From Desulfonema magnum (GTDB lineage Bacteria; Desulfobacterota; Desulfobacteria; Desulfobacterales; 4be13): a DNA stretch of 64,000 nucleotides. The stretch lies in contig NZ_CP061800.1 in assembly GCF_017377395.1 (NCBI RefSeq), positions 4,857,633 through 4,921,632 of the forward strand, read 5' to 3'. Below, in pieces: positions 52,355 to 61,475 of this stretch; the stretch's first letter is position 1, and each line of letters opens with the position of its first letter. The notes beneath the pieces were generated by a model. It searched no databases, was not told where the DNA came from, and was given only the letters and a program-made list of their open reading frames with translations. The position numbers and the translations under genes were made by a program.

Positions 52355-54238
52355 CTACATAATCTGCCTCGGCTTTCCCCTGCTCAGAAAAATTCTCCAC
52401 ATTTCTTTGTAAACGCTTTCCATATCTCTGACAAACCCGGGCGTATCAAACAACGGTTTTGTTAAGCGATTTTTCTCAAGCTTCATTCGTAATCTCCCGA
52501 GTTCGGCCGGCGTATTTCCTAGGCGCACCGCAAGATTTTCATAATCTTTCAGAGAATGTGTCACCAGTTCAGGCAGTCCCACTGCTCTGAGAACACTGGA
52601 CGCGACACGGGAAGCATAATGGGTTCCCTCCAGGGTGATCACCGGAACACCGGCCCACAATGCATCACTGGTGGTGGTGTGTCCGTTATAAATCCGCGTG
52701 TCCAGCACCACATCTGCGAGTCTTATCCGCGCCAGATATTCGCCTTTTGTCGGCAATCTGTCCGCAAAAAAGAGCCGTTCAGAACGGATGCCTCTTGCTT
52801 CCGCCTCCTGTCTCAGATTTTTTTCGCCGGTTTTGCTTTTCCTCGGCATCCACAAAATGCTTTTGGGAACCTGGTGAAGAATCTTCATCCACACATCAAA
52901 CATGACAGATTCAATTTTGTAACCATGATTAAACGAACAAAATACAAAACTGTCCTCAGGCAGTCCGAAATCTGTTTTTTTCCAGTTTTTCTCCGCAATG
53001 GCCTGGGTGTTGTCGTTGATCTGAAAACAATGGGGCATATAAGCGAAATTCTCCGTGTAATACGGTGCATGTGCCTCAGGCGTTACAATTTTGTCCGTGA
53101 GAATATAATCAAAAAAATCAGCACCGGTCGTACCTGCAAATCCGAGGTAAGTCACCTGAACCGGAGCCGGCCGAAGCGCACAAATCTCTAAGCGGCCATC
53201 TTTTGTGTGTCCTGTCAGCTCGACAAGAATATCCACCTGATCCTCATAAATCCGCTTTGCCGAATCCGCATGTCCCAGCGCTCGGATGTCAACAAATTTG
53301 TCACAATCTTCCTGTATTTTTTTTCTGTAGTAACTTCCGTCATCCGGCCCGTGTGAATAGCAGAACACATTAAACTCATCCCGGTTGTGCAGTCCGAACA
53401 CCCCCAGCATAAGATGCGATACCGCATGATTACGGAAGTCGCTTGAAAGATAGCCCACTGTGATTTTTCGCTTCTCTGATCTCCTGTTGTCAAATGAAAA
53501 ATTCAGATTCAGATTCGAAAAGGGTTTTGCGGCCGCCGCGGCCCATGATTTTGCCACCGCGAGATTGTGAGCTAACTCCCTGGATCTCGTGAGATTCATG
53601 AAAGGGCTTTCCGATGTTTTTGCGCCGCGTTCCAGTTCCTCTTTGGTCAGGGCTTCGAGTCTGGGAGAGAGTTCTGCAAGTTCCTGCCACGCGCATGTCT
53701 GCTGCAACTGGCGGACAAGATAGCTGTAAGCTTTTGTATAATCAGGTCTTAACTCCAGGGCTTTTTTATAGCATGAGACAGATTCATCAAATTTGCTCTG
53801 GTCTTTATATGCATTTCCCAGGTTATTGTAAGCTTCGGGATAATTGGGTCTGATTTCCAGGGCTTTCTGATAACATGCCACAGCTTCATCCACCCTGCCC
53901 AGGTCCTGAAACGCGGTTCCCATGTCATTGTATGCCACAGCGTCATTGGGATTAATTTTCAGGGCGTTCTGATAGCAGGTGATGGCCTCGGCTGTCCTTC
54001 CCTGGTCCTGAAGCGCAAATCCGATATTGCTGTATGCCTCAACAAAATTCGGTTTGATTTTCAGGGCGTTTTCATAGCATGAAATCGCCTCGTCCAATTT
54101 CCCCAGATGCTGAAACGTAATCCCCAGGCTGTTGTGATAACATGCTTTTTCAGGGCCAATCTGAATGGCCTTTCTGATGAGATTCTCTCCGATATCTTTT
54201 TTACCGGACTGATGCGCGATCACACCGGACAAATGCAA
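52355..54238 (-). CDS. TPR/GT41 (SPINDLY-type) glycosyltransferase, 5' end frameshifted
   Basis: This 627-residue product has about five TPR repeats (residues 1-165, for example AYNNLGNAYKDQSKFDESVS) and a C-terminal O-GlcNAc transferase-like GT41 catalytic region (ITVGYLSSDFRNHAVSHL near 265, VTYLGFAGTTGADFFDYI, WMPRKSKTGEKNL). It would add a sugar, perhaps GlcNAc, to proteins. The frame starts at a TTG in mid-TPR. The missing N terminus (DIENEFKKAVQYHEAG and KAEEIYKK) is encoded just upstream, in the end of the preceding gene's frame. One extra A in the six-A run (T-run 54271-54276 on the plus strand) would restore it as KKILEINPNHSDSLHLSG. So the gene is frameshifted, by a real mutation, slippage or sequencing error. 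Confidence 0.82.
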   Translation of the reverse strand: MHLSGVIAHQSGKKDIGENLIRKAIQIGPEKACYHNSLGITFQHLGKLDEAISCYENALKIKPNFVEAYSNIGFALQDQGRTAEAITCYQNALKINPNDAVAYNDMGTAFQDLGRVDEAVACYQKALEIRPNYPEAYNNLGNAYKDQSKFDESVSCYKKALELRPDYTKAYSYLVRQLQQTCAWQELAELSPRLEALTKEELERGAKTSESPFMNLTRSRELAHNLAVAKSWAAAAAKPFSNLNLNFSFDNRRSEKRKITVGYLSSDFRNHAVSHLMLGVFGLHNRDEFNVFCYSHGPDDGSYYRKKIQEDCDKFVDIRALGHADSAKRIYEDQVDILVELTGHTKDGRLEICALRPAPVQVTYLGFAGTTGADFFDYILTDKIVTPEAHAPYYTENFAYMPHCFQINDNTQAIAEKNWKKTDFGLPEDSFVFCSFNHGYKIESVMFDVWMKILHQVPKSILWMPRKSKTGEKNLRQEAEARGIRSERLFFADRLPTKGEYLARIRLADVVLDTRIYNGHTTTSDALWAGVPVITLEGTHYASRVASSVLRAVGLPELVTHSLKDYENLAVRLGNTPAELGRLRMKLEKNRLTKPLFDTPGFVRDMESVYKEMWRIFLSRGKPRQIM

Positions 54239-54258
54239 TGAATCCGAATGATTCGGAT

Positions 54259-56592
54259 TTATTTCAAGTATTTTTTATAAATCTCCTCAGCTTTCCCCGT
54301 TTCCCCTGCTTCATGATACTGAACCGCTTTTTTAAATTCATTCTCAATATCGAAACTTGAAACTTGAAACTTGAAACTTGAAACTGGAGATACTTCTATT
54401 ACAGCTTTTTCAAAGAAATCCTCCAGTTCATGTACCATTTCAATATCCTCAAATAAGACATCCGCGTTGGCTCTGATTTTGCTTCTGACTTCATCTCTCC
54501 AGGTTTTGTCGTTGGCGAGTCGGAGGGCAATGTTGATATAGGACGGTGCATCATTGGCAACGCAATCTGTCACGCCCATCTGTTTACAAAGGGCCAGCGT
54601 CACCCGCCCCCGCATAAAGGGGCCGGGCCATGTAACCACGGGAACTCCGCATGCAAAGGACTCATAACTTGTATTGCCCCCTCCGAAATACGGCGGATCA
54701 ATCAGAACATCCGAGAGCATCAGGAGAGACAAAAAGTTTTTATGACTCATAAAGGAGATGAATCGTATCCGATCTGTCATATCAGGAAACTGACGGATAA
54801 AACGGTTCCGCCATAATTTCGTAAAATGCGGATATGATCCTTCAAGTAAAACAAATAATCCGAGAGGATCACGGCGCAGAATCGCGCCCAGGGCAAGGTC
54901 AAAATCAGGATGAAATTTAAAAATCGCCTGGGGACATACATACAAATGGCGATCAACAGGAAGACCAAATTCTTCCCGTGACAGAGGAATATCAGGTATT
55001 TTCGGACGTTCATAACAGATATTCAGCCGCTTCAGACGAACCAGACATTCCGAATAATGTTCATCTCCGTCAGGGGGTTCTATTGTGTCCGAGGAAATAA
55101 AATAATCTATGTTCGGAATGCCCGTTGTCACCGGATGCCCCGATGTCACACACTGGACCGGGGCCAGGCGTGAAAATGCGAGAAAATATGTCAGGGAATC
55201 CATGCCAATGTCAGGATAAAACAAAATATCCAATGAATGTTCGGCAATTTTTTCCCGGGCCTTTTTTAAATGATTCGGCAAAACCACAACTTCATCCGCG
55301 CCAAAGGTGTCTGCAACAGTTTTTTGTTTTTCTGAAAAGCAAAACAAAGTGACATGAAATTTTTCTTTGGACAGATTTTTTATAATGCCCTGATTTAATT
55401 TTCCAACCGTCTGCTGGGAAGGATGGTAAAGGTGCATGGACACAAAGCCAATTTTGATTGGAAACTTGGAACTTGGAACTTGAAACTTGAAACTTGATGC
55501 TGAAATGGAGGATTCTGAGTTTCGAGTTTCGAGTTTCGAGTTTCGAGTTTCAAGTTTCGAGTTTCGAGTTTCGAGTTTCGAGTTTCGAGTTCCGAGTTCC
55601 GAGTTTCGAGTTTCAAGTTTCGAGTTTCGAGTTTCAAGTTTCGAGTTTCGAGTTTCGAGTTTCGAGTTTCGAGTTTCAAGTTTCAAGTTTCGAGTTTCGA
55701 GTTTCGAGTTTCGAGTTTCAAGTTTCGAGTTTCGAGTTTCAAGCTCCGGGCAGGCGTGGATATAAAAATCGGCAATTTTTTTCTGTATGTCTTTATCGTT
55801 CAATCCGTGATAGGCAAGGTAAAAATTTGTTGTTCCTATCTGCTGATTCGGGTCCTCAAGACGGATGCCTTTGTTTTTTAATGCGTCAAGCTGTTGGATT
55901 AAGTGTTTTCTGGATTGCGAAATCTGTTCTTTTGATTCGTTTATGACCGGAACCAGCAAGGCTTTTTTTACTTCAATTCCGAAGTCCGGTTTTATTTGGA
56001 GTGCGCTTTGATAACAGGACATTGCCTGGTCTGTTTTTCCCTGATCTCTGAACGCGTTCCCCATTCTGTCATAAGCTTTCACATCATCCGGCTGTATTTC
56101 CACGGCTTTTTGATAGCAGGAAATGGCTTCGTCTATCTTGCCCTGATCTCTGAACGCGGCCGCGAGGTTGTTATATCCCCTCATTAACCCGGGTCTTAAC
56201 TGTAAGGCTTTTTGATAACAGGAAATGGCTTCATCTGTCCTGCCCATCTCCCTGAAAACATTTCCCATGTTATTATAGGCTTCCGCGTAGTCCGGTTTTA
56301 CCTGTAAGGTTTTTTGATAGCAGGAGACAGCTTCGTCAAGTTTGCCCTGATTTCTGAATGACGCTCCGAGATTGTTGTAATAATTCGGATTGTCAGGATT
56401 AAGCTGAATCGCTTTGGCGATCAGATTTACAGCCTTTTCGTTGTTACCGACCTGATGCGCGGCAACCCCCAGGAGATGTAACGCATCCGGGTGATTCGGA
56501 TGAATCTCAAGAATTTTTTTATATATCTCTTCAGCCTGTTGCAGTTGTCCTGCCTGATGATATTGAATTGCTTTGTTTAATTCTTTGTCCAT
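54259..56592 (-). CDS. TPR/GT41 glycosyltransferase with in-frame heptad insertion and fused tail
   Basis: This 777-residue protein has about six TPRs (residues 1-205), a helical linker, and then a KLETRNS-type heptad block, eleven copies encoded by a heptanucleotide tract at about 55462-55745. A GT41-like catalytic region follows (KIGFVSMHLYHPSQQTVG, DPPYFGGGNTSYESFACGVP). After the natural end near VHELEDFFEKAVIEV, another heptamer tract (54352-54386) encodes SSFKFQVSSF and joins the frame to the first 30 residues of the next TPR gene. Bacterial members glycosylate proteins in the cytoplasm. The insertion lies between domains, so activity may be kept. The start has no strong ribosome site. 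Confidence 0.85.
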   Translation of the reverse strand: MDKELNKAIQYHQAGQLQQAEEIYKKILEIHPNHPDALHLLGVAAHQVGNNEKAVNLIAKAIQLNPDNPNYYNNLGASFRNQGKLDEAVSCYQKTLQVKPDYAEAYNNMGNVFREMGRTDEAISCYQKALQLRPGLMRGYNNLAAAFRDQGKIDEAISCYQKAVEIQPDDVKAYDRMGNAFRDQGKTDQAMSCYQSALQIKPDFGIEVKKALLVPVINESKEQISQSRKHLIQQLDALKNKGIRLEDPNQQIGTTNFYLAYHGLNDKDIQKKIADFYIHACPELETRNSKLETRNSKLETRNLKLETRNSKLETRNSKLETRNSKLETRNSELGTRNSKLETRNSKLETRNSKLETRNSESSISASSFKFQVPSSKFPIKIGFVSMHLYHPSQQTVGKLNQGIIKNLSKEKFHVTLFCFSEKQKTVADTFGADEVVVLPNHLKKAREKIAEHSLDILFYPDIGMDSLTYFLAFSRLAPVQCVTSGHPVTTGIPNIDYFISSDTIEPPDGDEHYSECLVRLKRLNICYERPKIPDIPLSREEFGLPVDRHLYVCPQAIFKFHPDFDLALGAILRRDPLGLFVLLEGSYPHFTKLWRNRFIRQFPDMTDRIRFISFMSHKNFLSLLMLSDVLIDPPYFGGGNTSYESFACGVPVVTWPGPFMRGRVTLALCKQMGVTDCVANDAPSYINIALRLANDKTWRDEVRSKIRANADVLFEDIEMVHELEDFFEKAVIEVSPVSSFKFQVSSFDIENEFKKAVQYHEAGETGKAEEIYKKYLK
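54352..54386. repeat. heptanucleotide tract at gene junction (AACTTGA)
   Basis: About four copies of AACTTGA and one AACTGGA lie where the first TPR/GT41 gene should stop and the second should start. Read on the minus strand they encode SSFKFQVSSF in frame with both, abolishing the stop of one gene and the start of the other. Confidence 0.85.
55462..55745. repeat. expanded heptanucleotide tract inside a glycosyltransferase gene
   Basis: About 35 copies of GTTTCGA/GTTTCAA (plus strand), with some GTTCCGA, run through this stretch, interrupted once near 55495-55515. Because 21 bases make seven codons, the minus strand reads as eleven copies of KLETRNS and variants. A plus-strand frame of similar length is also open, which is a property of the repeat. 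Confidence 0.95.
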
Positions 56593-57014
56593 TTATATGA
56601 AATAAGTGTCAGGTGTTAAGTGTTAAGTGTTAGGTACTCCGCTTTGGGCCGATGCCACCACCTGTTTTCTCAATCCAACCCATTGCAATTAAGCAGAAGG
56701 TTCGCCTATTATTCTAATCCGCCCCTTCTGCTTTTCCGGGTGTGTCCCACTTTTTGCATATCCGAAAAAATTAGCCACAAAGGCACAAAGGAACCACAAA
56801 GAGACTTCGTGAAACTTTGTGGCTTCGTGGCAAAAAAAACGGATGTGTCCCGACTTTTACACATAAAATCTGTCCTTGTGTAAAAGGTGGGACACACCCA
56901 GATAATCCGCTAATTGCCACAAAGGCACGAAGGCACAAAGAAACACGGAAAGCCTTCGTGAGCCTTTGTGTCTTTGTGTTTTCGTGGCGTTTAAGTTGCG
57001 CATCGCGTCAATTA
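56593..57014. repeat. intergenic region of heptamers and GCCACAAAGGCAC inverted repeats
   Basis: It begins with a GTGTTAA/GTGTTAG heptamer tract at 56607-56633. Inverted pairs follow: GCCACAAAGGCACAAAGG against CTTTGTGGCTTCGTGGC (56774-56832), TGTGTCCCGACTTTTACAC against GTGTAAAAGGTGGGACACA (56844-56896), and GCCACAAAGGCACGAAGGCA against TTTGTGTTTTCGTGGC (56925-56989). No gene is supported; open frames here follow the repeats. Confidence 0.75.
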
Positions 57015-58262
57015 TCAATTATAAGGGTGTTTTTCATTCTCATAATCAACCAGCCGCCCTTCATGTTCTATGAGAATCTTTTCCGCCCGGATTTTGTGCT
57101 GCTTCATTTCTTCCATAATATCTCTTGCTCTCCATTGAGGCGGTATAATAATCACATCCGCGGGATGTTCTGTCAGCCAGTCACTAAAGCGTATTTCCTG
57201 CCCTGTTCCGGGGACAAAAGTGCCGACCTTGTTCATATCAGAATCTACCACCACCGGGAAACGCGTGGCATCAGCACCGTAACGGTTGACAAACGCTGCG
57301 GATTTTCCTGTTCCGCCCCATATGGCAATTCGCTTACCGCTTTTATGGAGGGAATCAAGCTGCTGAATGATAATATTCTCTGATGCTCTGGTTCTGTCAC
57401 GGAAGCCAAGAGCAGCTTTAGCTGTTCGGACATGCTTCTGATAACACCCTAATTTCACAAAAGCATAAATCACTTCTCCGTCATAGACATGATCAATCAT
57501 ACGAATTTCCACACCGCACCGCTCAAGCATTTTTGTAAATGACTCGGTGGTAAACTGAGAATTGTGTTCATAATAAAAATCCACAGTTCGCCCTGTTTCT
57601 ATTGCCTGGTCTATGCAAGGCACTTCGATATAAAGTTCAGGCTCTGACCCGAGGCAGGACGCTGAGAATGAAAGACTTTGTATGAATCCGAGAGGATTTA
57701 TCAGATGCTCAAGAACATGGCGGCTGATAATTAAATCCGGCCGGATTTTGCTCACATGCAGATTGGGTTCAAACAGACACGCATTGAATTGAACCGATGG
57801 CATATCTTTATCAGATTTGGCTCCATGAGGATCAAATCCGATATATTTTCCGTCAGGGCATTCTGCTGCCAATCCCATTAGAAAACCGCCGTCACCATGT
57901 CCGATCTCCACGACAACCGGTTTTTTGGGCAATCGTTCCAGGATTTTTTTTCTTACAGAAATAATATTGTCCGCCCAGATAACCCCTTTGTTAAACATCA
58001 GATTGGGTTTTCTGGTATATGGCACTTTGGAATAGTCAAAAGCCGCATTATAGACATGCCCGCATTCCACACACCTGACAAAATCCAATGGCAGGCGCTG
58101 CATGGATTTGGCTTCGTCACAACTCCGGGGCCAGGCAACTGTGGCAATCGGCTGCAATGAGGGATCAAGGAATGGCACAGCAATATAATGACCACATGCA
58201 GGACAGGTTTCCTGACGCATTGAATTAACAAGTGTATCCGTCATATTTTTTTTTAATATCAT
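57015..58262 (-). CDS. SAM-dependent methyltransferase of the C-methyltransferase (Methyltransf_13/14) type
   Basis: This 415-residue protein has an N-terminal zinc-binding module (CPACGHY near 20, CVECGHVYN near 64), a class I methyltransferase domain (VVVEIGHGDGGFLMGLAAE, with RHVLEHLINP) and a C-terminal Rossmann-like domain (GKRIAIWGGTGKSAAFVNRY). This three-part build is that of sugar C-methyltransferases such as TylC3 relatives and of surface-polysaccharide methyltransferases. The glycine-rich motif I is GHGDGG rather than GxGxG, still consistent with SAM binding. It begins two bases after the stop of the binding-protein gene. Confidence 0.83.
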   Translation of the reverse strand: MILKKNMTDTLVNSMRQETCPACGHYIAVPFLDPSLQPIATVAWPRSCDEAKSMQRLPLDFVRCVECGHVYNAAFDYSKVPYTRKPNLMFNKGVIWADNIISVRKKILERLPKKPVVVEIGHGDGGFLMGLAAECPDGKYIGFDPHGAKSDKDMPSVQFNACLFEPNLHVSKIRPDLIISRHVLEHLINPLGFIQSLSFSASCLGSEPELYIEVPCIDQAIETGRTVDFYYEHNSQFTTESFTKMLERCGVEIRMIDHVYDGEVIYAFVKLGCYQKHVRTAKAALGFRDRTRASENIIIQQLDSLHKSGKRIAIWGGTGKSAAFVNRYGADATRFPVVVDSDMNKVGTFVPGTGQEIRFSDWLTEHPADVIIIPPQWRARDIMEEMKQHKIRAEKILIEHEGRLVDYENEKHPYN

Positions 58263-58264
58263 TT

Positions 58265-59389
58265 TTAAGGTTTGAAGATTTTCAGATAACGGGCCTCACC
58301 ATTTGTAATTTGCATAATCACGACATCTTTGATCGCGTCGCCATTTTCATCCATGGTGATATCGCCTGTCACTCCTTTAAAATTTCGGGTTTTCGCCAAA
58401 GCGCAACGAATTTTTTCACGCTCAAAAGAGCCGGATCTGCGTATGGCATCAGCTAAAAGATGCGTCGCGTCATAAGCAAGGGCTGCGTCTCCGAACACGC
58501 TGTTGGGATTACCCGCATATTTTCTCAAATATTCACGAGTAATGTCCCTGTCTGTGTTTTTGGACCAGTGCGTGCTGAAATAGCCCTGTTTTAATGATTC
58601 CCCTCCGATTCTGTAAAGTTTTGTGCTGCCCCATTTGTCTCCGCCGAGGGGAATGGCAGAAATTTTTTTATCCTGGGCCTGTTTTGCAATCACTTCGCTT
58701 TCATCCTCGCCAGGAATAAAAAGTATGTCCGGGGAATATGCTTTGCTCTGCTCAAGTATTTTGTCAAAATTCTGATCCTCAGAGGTGTAGGTCAGTTCAA
58801 GTAAAACACGGCCTTTCAGTTTTTCAAAATATTTACGGAATTCATGAGCCAGTCCTATGCTGTACTCACTGTTAATATTTTTGAGAATAACAGCCTTGGA
58901 AGCTCTGATATCTTTTCTGGCAAATCGGGCCATCACCTGCCCTTGAAAAAGGTCAGAGAAACAAACTCGGAATATGTAATTTCCTGTCCTGGTAATATCA
59001 GGATGGGCTGAGGCATTGCTGATCATGGGAATATGACAGTCCTGGGCAACTTTGGCAACTTCCATGGAATGCGCGTTCCAATTCGCCCCGATAATAGCGA
59101 CAACCCCTTGTTCCGCAGCTTTTTCAGCAGCAGCTTTCGACCCCTCGGGTGTGCTGCGATTATCAATTTCTAATAATTCAATTTTTTTTCCCAGGATTCC
59201 CCCTTGTTTGTTGATTTCACTGACAGCGATTCTTACACCTTGAATTGAGGGAGCGTTACTAACAGAGGCGACACTCGTCTGGGCAAAAACAGATGCGATT
59301 TTAACGGTCTCGGATGCAACAACCTGCCCGGCAGCAACCAGACTCAGATACAAACAAATCACATTCAGCATTAAAATTTTTTTCATCAT
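58265..59389 (-). CDS. Liv-type periplasmic substrate-binding protein
   Basis: This 374-residue protein starts with a signal peptide (MMKKILMLNVICLYLSLVAA) and has the two-lobed fold of branched-chain amino acid binding proteins: KIASVFAQTSVASVSNAPS near the start, GVVAIIGANWNAHSMEVAKV and AAAEKAAEQG in lobe 1, PDILFIPGEDESEVIAKQA in lobe 2. No permease or ATPase genes are nearby, so it is an orphan that may serve a distant transporter or act as a sensor. GAGGAGGA precedes the ATGATG start. The ligand is unknown. Confidence 0.88.
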   Translation of the reverse strand: MMKKILMLNVICLYLSLVAAGQVVASETVKIASVFAQTSVASVSNAPSIQGVRIAVSEINKQGGILGKKIELLEIDNRSTPEGSKAAAEKAAEQGVVAIIGANWNAHSMEVAKVAQDCHIPMISNASAHPDITRTGNYIFRVCFSDLFQGQVMARFARKDIRASKAVILKNINSEYSIGLAHEFRKYFEKLKGRVLLELTYTSEDQNFDKILEQSKAYSPDILFIPGEDESEVIAKQAQDKKISAIPLGGDKWGSTKLYRIGGESLKQGYFSTHWSKNTDRDITREYLRKYAGNPNSVFGDAALAYDATHLLADAIRRSGSFEREKIRCALAKTRNFKGVTGDITMDENGDAIKDVVIMQITNGEARYLKIFKP

Positions 59390-59477
59390 TCCTCCTCTGA
59401 AACTTGGAACATGGAATGCCGGCGGCCCGGCGGATTTTAATTTATGTTTATGTAACCTGTTCCGAGTATCAAATAAA

Positions 59478-59522
59478 GCCTGTCATTCTGTTCGGCGTGA
59501 GTTCAGTCGAACGGAATGACAG
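59478..59522. repeat. short CTGTCATTCT...GGAATGACAG element
   Basis: CTGTCATTCTGTTCGGCGTG and CGAACGGAATGACAG pair around a short centre. A compact copy of the commonest dispersed family, placed between two co-directional genes. Confidence 0.75.
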
Positions 59523-59545
59523 AAAAAAAACTTGATTACCGAGTT

Positions 59546-60394
59546 TTAGAAAATATATCTGACTCCCTGCTCACACCAGCCACCGAAGCCTGTTATATCT
59601 TGTTTCTTCCAATCGTCACTATAGTGTATGAAATACATTTTCTTTTTTATTTCAGGGGCTAAGGTCTTAAGATCATCAAGCGGGGCATGAACTGCCCCCG
59701 GGAAAAACTGCACATCATGAAACATGACTTGCGACTTATCAGCATATAAATTGATCAGGTCCGGATCAAATTGCGTATCCCCGGAAACAAATACATTGTT
59801 ATCCACATACAATCCATAGGAGATAAACGAAGCTTCCCAGGATTCCGCCTGCTCCGGAATGTGTTTTGTTCTGAAGAGTTCCAAATGAATGTCATCCATA
59901 TCCACTTCAAATATCTCTCTTGGCTGATGGGCTTTCCACTTAGGACGAACTGCTTTGAAAAAATCTGAAAATTGCAGTTTTTCCACAGAATCGAAACCTT
60001 TCTCATTCCATTCGAGTCCGCCTTGTAATGTATGGGTCCATAACACACGCTGATAATCTTCATTGATAATCATCGTTAATTTGGGTTTGTTTAAAAATCT
60101 CATGCCGACATATCTGTTCAATAAAGCCAGTGCCTCAATTCCTCCCACATGATCTGCATGCGAATGTGTCGGAAGCATAACTTCGATATCCGTGGGTTCC
60201 AACTGAGCGGTCTGGTACAAGGCTTTGGGTCCTGTCATCCCAAAGTCAACCATGATATGCGTATTTCCCTTTATGATTAAAAAATTGGTCTGATTTAACG
60301 TCTGGGCAAAAGCCGAGCCTGTTCCGATAAAAAAAAGTTCAAGTTCTCCCTTGTTTTTCAAAGACAGTTTCTGATTCGGTTTTACTTTTTTCAT
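59546..60394 (-). CDS. metallo-beta-lactamase-fold hydrolase
   Basis: This 282-residue protein has the metal site THSHADHVGG (His77, His79, Asp81, His82) and later metal ligands in SGDTQFDPD and IHYSDDW. The start ELELFFIGTGSAFAQTLNQT resembles RNase Z/phosphodiesterase-like members of the fold. Phosphodiester hydrolysis is a guess; substrates vary widely in this superfamily. No signal peptide. It stands alone between repeats. Confidence 0.85.
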   Translation of the reverse strand: MKKVKPNQKLSLKNKGELELFFIGTGSAFAQTLNQTNFLIIKGNTHIMVDFGMTGPKALYQTAQLEPTDIEVMLPTHSHADHVGGIEALALLNRYVGMRFLNKPKLTMIINEDYQRVLWTHTLQGGLEWNEKGFDSVEKLQFSDFFKAVRPKWKAHQPREIFEVDMDDIHLELFRTKHIPEQAESWEASFISYGLYVDNNVFVSGDTQFDPDLINLYADKSQVMFHDVQFFPGAVHAPLDDLKTLAPEIKKKMYFIHYSDDWKKQDITGFGGWCEQGVRYIF

Positions 60395-60595
60395 CCCTTA
60401 TCTCCTCCCCCACCTGTGAACGGACAGGCTGTTTGCAGGTTCAGTAAATCGGAAATCTCCCGGTTTCGCTCCGCTCCCTCCGGCCTGAACAAATCTGGCT
60501 GAAATTTTTTGTATCTGCCAATCTGAAGCGGGCCGGGGCAGAATTCTCAATGAATTTTCGGGTATCGCTCCAAATTCGGATGTTATCCTATAGTT

Positions 60596-60942
60596 ACAAA
60601 ACTGATTCAGAGCGTTATATGAGCTTATATTCATAACTGGGAGAAACCCGGCTTTTTTGGGCCGGAGAGGCCCCCCGTCCGGGAAAAAAGCCGGGTTTCT
60701 TTGCATTTCCGAACACATTCCGGAAATTTTTCGACCTGCTGATATTTACAAAACTGATTCAGAGCGTTATATGAGCTTATATTCATAACTGGGAGAAACC
60801 CGGCTTTTTTGGGCCGGGGAGGCACCCCGTCCGGGAAAAAAGCCGGATTTCTTTGTATTTCCGCACACAGTCCGGAAATTTTTTGACCTGCTGATATTTA
60901 CAAAACTGATTCAGAGCGTTATATGAGCTTATATTCATAACT
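60596..60942. repeat. 152-bp tandem duplication with hairpin core
   Basis: ACAAAACTGATTCAGAGCGT starts copies at 60596, 60748 and 60900; the third stops after 43 bases. Each full copy includes GAGAAACCCGGCTTTTTTGG and an inverse AAAAAGCCGG(G/A)TTTCTTTG, then a TTTTTCGACCTGCTGATATT-type end. Confidence 0.9.
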
Positions 60943-61228
60943 GAAACATTACCAGACTTTTATCAGATTCAGTATGCCAGTTCAACTTTTTTTTGAATTT
61001 GCATTTGTCAAAAATGTTACAACAGGGTATAAATACAAAATAAACATTTATGAAACCTGATGATCAGTTCTTCTGACTTGGTTCGGATAAAAAAGCCTGT
61101 AATTCCTTTCGGGATACGACGTAACTTGCCTAAGTCTGAATTCACGCCCAACGGAATGACAGAAAAAAATTTGATTATCAGGCGAAAAGAAACCGGGTGT
61201 TTCCCATATGCATCAGGCTAAGAATGCG

Positions 61229-61321
61229 GGACGGCTGCCGGACGGGGTTTGCAACCCCGTCCGAAACGTTTGCGGGCGGCGATCCGGAAAATATTCCGGA
61301 CGGGGTTGCAAACCCCGTCCT
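61229..61321. repeat. paired GGACGGGGTTTGCAACCCCG palindromes
   Basis: Two palindromic boxes, GGACGGGGTTTGCAACCCCG and GGACGGGGTTGCAAACCCCG, each followed by TCC, are separated by about 40 bases with CCGGAAAATATTCCGG between. Together they form an extended inverted repeat within a pair of direct repeats. Confidence 0.7.
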
Positions 61322-61372
61322 GCAAAAAAATTTGATTATCAGGCGAAAAGAAACCGGGTGTTTCCCCCTGAC

Positions 61373-61475
61373 CATGAAAATAAACGCTCATGAAAAAGCC
61401 GTGTTTTTCGCCCCTGGTCATAAAAATATTTTCAGATAAAAAACACGGGGTTTCAAAATATATTTTCACGGTAAA
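61373..61475. repeat. dispersed repeat, inverted copy of 30282-30385
   Basis: AAATAAACGCTCATGAAAAA, CCTGGTCATAAAAATATTTT, AGATAAAAAACACGGGGTTT and TATTTTCACGGTAAA match the copy near 30282 in reverse orientation, 31 kb away. Confidence 0.75.

Noticed and set aside
55494..55946. A 150-residue plus-strand open frame of repeated VSSFEF peptides
   Set aside because: It is the other-strand reading of the heptanucleotide tract in the glycosyltransferase gene.
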